This document shows positions 34,901 to 36,822 of a DNA stretch of 36,822 bases, in pieces. The notes under the pieces were generated by a model. The model was given only the letters and a program-made list of their open reading frames with translations. It was not told where the DNA came from and searched no databases. Source of the DNA: Candidatus Woesebacteria bacterium GW2011_GWB1_38_8b (GTDB lineage Bacteria > Patescibacteriota > Microgenomatia > UBA8517); the NCBI GenBank assembly GCA_000993115.1, contig LBVN01000002.1:1-36822 (forward strand). Reading direction: 5' to 3'. A program made the position numbers and the translations under genes. Each line of letters begins with the position of its first letter. Positions within the stretch are counted from its first letter, which is position 1.

Positions 34901-35344
34901 TGATGCGTCCAGGTCTCCAGAAAAATATACTCCCGGACTTCGTACAATTTGGTTGATTACGACTCTTTCAATTCCGTTTACAATAAAAGTTCCGCGGGAA
35001 GTCATCTGAGGAATATCACCCAAAAATACATCCTGGGTTTTTCTATCACCGTTTCTTTTATTAATTAATGTCGCCGATATTTTAAGAGGAACCGAAAAAG
35101 TCAGTCCTTTTTCTTCACATTGTCTAGGGGTTAGCTTTGGTTCTCCTATTGTTGGGTCCGAAAGTTCAATTTGCCAATTTTTTCCGGTGAAGTCATCGAT
35201 TGGGGAAATTTCAGTGAGTTCCGTTCTTATGTCGTCTAATAAAAACTTCTGCCACGACTCACGTTGAACTAAAGAAAGATCAAGTTCAGGAAGATTCTTC
35301 TCGTCTCTTCCAAAATTACGACGGATTTGTTTTTGTGACATCAT
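31958..35344 (-). CDS. rpoB: RNA polymerase beta subunit
   Basis: The second large catalytic subunit. Seen: [11 protein letters not shown]-like [11 protein letters not shown], the rifampicin-pocket region ([21 protein letters not shown], then [18 protein letters not shown]), [39 protein letters not shown], and [32 protein letters not shown] near the end, followed by an acidic tail. 1128 aa, a compact form close to the Gram-positive size. An ATG three bases later is an equally good start; no Shine-Dalgarno is seen. A perfect promoter and a hairpin-rich leader precede it. Confidence 0.98.
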   Translation of the reverse strand: [1128 protein letters not shown]

Positions 35345-35352
35345 TTATTAAG

Positions 35353-35367
35353 GCCAATCTTATTGGC
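35353..35367 (-). repeat. Hairpin 2 of the rpoB leader
   Basis: GCCAAT-AAG-ATTGGC on the minus strand, perfect 6-bp arms, nine bases before the rpoB ATG. It could mask the start region in the mRNA. Confidence 0.5.
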
Positions 35368-35370
35368 TTG

Positions 35371-35385
35371 TCCGAAAAATTCGGA
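35371..35385 (-). repeat. Hairpin 1 of the rpoB leader
   Basis: TCCGAA-TTT-TTCGGA on the minus strand, perfect 6-bp arms, three bases upstream of the second hairpin. No T-tract follows, so it is not an intrinsic terminator. Confidence 0.5.
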
Positions 35386-35432
35386 AATTTTAAGTCAAAA
35401 AAATGAAAGAGCGTAAACAACGCCTGAGGAGG

Positions 35433-35460
35433 ATTATATCGCATAGAATCAACGTGTCAA
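35433..35460 (-). promoter_or_regulatory. Consensus promoter of rpoBC
   Basis: Perfect TTGACA (35460-35455), a 16-base spacer, perfect TATAAT (35438-35433). Predicted +1 near 35426, leader of about 82 bases. The -35 starts four bases after the mltG stop codon. Confidence 0.85.
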
Positions 35461-35463
35461 TAC

Positions 35464-36465
35464 CTATTTGCCCAAATATTTCGCGATGTTGGCTCTATGC
35501 TCTTCAATACTTTTGCCGTAGTGTATTGCGCCTTTTGTGTCATGAATATAAAACCAATATTCGCTGGGCACGGGATTTATTGCCGCCTTTAGGGAAGATA
35601 GTCCCGGATTTGCAATAGGAGCCGGAGGAAGAGATTTGTTTTTGTAAGTGTTGAAGGGTGAATTTATTTCCAGGTCAGTCTTTGTTAAGATCGGCCACCA
35701 GTTTTGACATTTGGAATTGGCGCTGCATTTTGCGCTTGCGACAGCGTATTGCACAGATGCATCCGCCTGAATTAACCAGCCATCCGTATCAAGTCTTTTC
35801 CAAAGAATACCTGCAACTATTGGCCGCTCTTCATCTGTTTTTGTTTCCCTTTCGATTATCGATGCCATGGTAACAATTTCGTTTTTTGTTCTTATCCCGC
35901 CACTACCTGTTAACTCCACAAATTTCTTCTCAAAAGTATCGTTCATAACTTTTACCACTCTTTCTGCGGATACATCTTTCGCAAATAAATAAGTGTCCGG
36001 AAAAAGCTGCCCTTCCAGACCCTTTGAGGCCGTTAAAAAGTTAGTTCTAAATTTTACATCAGCAACTCCAAGCTGAACCAAAACTTTTTCTACTACTTCT
36101 TCCCTTCGTAGTCCTTCCGGAATTGTTAACCAGATTTCAACCGGGCCTTTACCCAATCTGTCAACTATTTCATAAAGACTCATGTTTTTTGAGAGCTCGA
36201 ACTCACCCGTATTAATTTTTTTTGATTTATCGGTTACCTGAACGTAGATTTTGAAGGCCAACGGGCTTTTTATTAAACCAGCCTTATATAAACTTGATCC
36301 AACCTCACTTGCCGACTTTCCTTTAGGAATCAAAAAACTGATTTTCGTAGGATCATTAGACGGGGATTTTGTGTTGATTGTCCACCAAAGAAAAAGTGAA
36401 ATCGCCAGAAAAACCAGAAAAAATATCGGAAAAATAAGAATAATTAATTTTGCTTTAATTTTCAT
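35464..36465 (-). CDS. mltG: Endolytic murein transglycosylase MltG
   Basis: MltG cuts nascent glycan strands and so limits peptidoglycan chain length. Seen: a short basic N-terminus, one membrane anchor (about residues 8-30), a LysM-like segment (about 80-110, INTGEFELSKNMSLYEIVDRL), and the YceG catalytic domain. That domain has PDTYLFAKD, MASIIERETKTDEERPIVAGILWKRL (catalytic Glu205 in the first IIE), ADASVQYA, and SPFNTYKNKSLPPAPIANPGLSSLKAAINP. 333 aa, complete. It lies just upstream of rpoB in the same direction. Confidence 0.94.
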   Translation of the reverse strand: MKIKAKLIILIFPIFFLVFLAISLFLWWTINTKSPSNDPTKISFLIPKGKSASEVGSSLYKAGLIKSPLAFKIYVQVTDKSKKINTGEFELSKNMSLYEIVDRLGKGPVEIWLTIPEGLRREEVVEKVLVQLGVADVKFRTNFLTASKGLEGQLFPDTYLFAKDVSAERVVKVMNDTFEKKFVELTGSGGIRTKNEIVTMASIIERETKTDEERPIVAGILWKRLDTDGWLIQADASVQYAVASAKCSANSKCQNWWPILTKTDLEINSPFNTYKNKSLPPAPIANPGLSSLKAAINPVPSEYWFYIHDTKGAIHYGKSIEEHRANIAKYLGK

Positions 36466-36499
36466 ATCAAATATTCAAAGCTTGATTAACACTAACCAT

Positions 36500-36508
36500 T
36501 TTATAGCA
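36500..36508 (-). promoter_or_regulatory. Possible extended -10 promoter of mltG
   Basis: TGCTATAAA on the minus strand (TGn plus TATAAA), predicted +1 near 36493, leader of about 28 bases. The -35 is weak. Confidence 0.35.
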
Positions 36509-36577
36509 AACTTAAAACAGAATACCAGCTTTAATCTTTGTTTTTTTAGTTTGATATATAGGAATTCTAAGCTTGCC

Positions 36578-36607
36578 AAACAAAATGTCAGTTCTGACAT
36601 TTTGTTT
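36578..36607. repeat. 30-bp perfect palindrome between divergent genes
   Basis: Arms AAACAAAATGTCAG and CTGACATTTTGTTT (14 bp, no mismatch) with a TT centre. It lies upstream of both mltG and the gene at 36692, about 70 bp from the mltG -10 and about 70 bp from the other. As DNA it could be an operator. As RNA the AAAA-stem-TTTT layout also resembles a bidirectional terminator, but neither flanking gene is transcribed toward it. Confidence 0.6.
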
Positions 36608-36679
36608 TAATATGACTATATCAAATAATTTGGATATCTGTGCGCTTTTTTGCTAGGATGAAGTAGGCTTTAAAGTAAC

Positions 36680-36691
36680 TAAACTGAATTC
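36680..36691 (+). promoter_or_regulatory. Possible -10 element for a leaderless mRNA
   Basis: TAAACT at 36680-36685, then six bases to the ATG at 36692. The hexamer is weaker than in the other cases. TGCTAGGAT at 36651-36659 is a rival extended -10 that would give a leader of about 28 bases. Confidence 0.3.
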
Positions 36692-36822
36692 ATGGATAAT
36701 ACTGAACTTGAAAAATTAAATGACAATAACCGCTTCATTAAAGTAATGGTATTAGTTTTTTCAATATCATTATTTACAATTTTGTACATTTTCGTGGGAG
36801 TGAAGTTTATTACTGCCAGAAA
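36692..36822 (+). CDS. Small membrane protein, 5' part, runs off the right edge
   Basis: 43 codons are visible: a polar start (MDNTELEKLNDNNRF) then a hydrophobic segment (VMVLVFSISLFTILYIFVGV). Not recognised; an N-terminal membrane anchor or a small integral protein is all that can be said. No stop is reached, and AT-rich flanks and a palindrome precede it. It diverges from mltG. Confidence 0.5.
   Translation, partial: MDNTELEKLNDNNRFIKVMVLVFSISLFTILYIFVGVKFITAR

Noticed and set aside
1-36822. CRISPR arrays, tRNA or rRNA genes, insertion sequences, integrases
   Set aside because: No regularly spaced repeats, cloverleaf sequences, rRNA motifs or transposase-like products were seen on either strand.

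Overview
The window is almost certainly chromosomal DNA from a Candidate Phyla Radiation (Patescibacteria) bacterium, most like a Microgenomates-type lineage. That is an inference, not a database match. The supports are: AT-rich DNA with tightly packed genes; a complete S10-spc-alpha ribosomal block without rpmD (L30), a loss typical of CPR; zinc-type S14 and zinc-type adenylate kinase; TGA used as a normal stop; and isoprenoid genes of mevalonate type, including isopentenyl phosphate kinase.

Layout. (1) 1-846: 5' part of a membrane GT-C-like glycosyltransferase, minus strand. (2) 847-6566: isoprenoid and accessory genes. These are a cis-prenyltransferase with a C-terminal extension of about 180 residues, a divergent trans-polyprenyl diphosphate synthase, a decaying stretch (CYTH remnant, frameshifted P-loop kinase, intact CYTH protein), isopentenyl phosphate kinase and a mevalonate-pathway decarboxylase. 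(3) 6567-22157: one long minus-strand series reading rplC, rplD, rplW, rplB, rpsS, rplV, rpsC, rplP, rpmC, rpsQ, rplN, rplX, rplE, rpsN, rpsH, rplF, rplR, rpsE, rplO, secY, adk, map, infA, rpmJ, rpsM, rpsK, rpsD, rpoA, rplQ, rplM, rpsI. (4) 22158-28160: rpsL, rpsG, fusA, tuf and rpsJ on the minus strand, broken twice by single plus-strand genes (a Cys-rich zinc-ribbon protein and a small membrane protein). (5) 28232-35344: rpoC and rpoB. (6) 35464-36822: mltG, then the start of a divergent small membrane protein gene.

How it works together: the window supplies RNA polymerase core subunits, most ribosomal proteins, IF-1, EF-Tu, EF-G, SecY, Met aminopeptidase and adenylate kinase. The isoprenoid genes would make IPP-derived C5 units and extend them to polyprenyl carriers. 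MltG and the glycosyltransferase are users of such lipid-linked cell-envelope chemistry.

The three observations I rate highest are these. First, six single genes each have a -10 hexamer ending 6 or 7 bases before the start codon, so their mRNAs should be leaderless, whereas the translation and transcription genes have -35/-10 promoters with mostly long leaders. Second, two unrelated genes (rpmJ and the cis-prenyltransferase) are followed by a second copy of their own last codons, diverged almost only at synonymous sites, and both spacers contain the same 11-bp word. Third, the rplC leader contains a clear intrinsic terminator, suggesting attenuation of the ribosomal operon. No CRISPR array, tRNA, rRNA, insertion sequence or integrase was seen.
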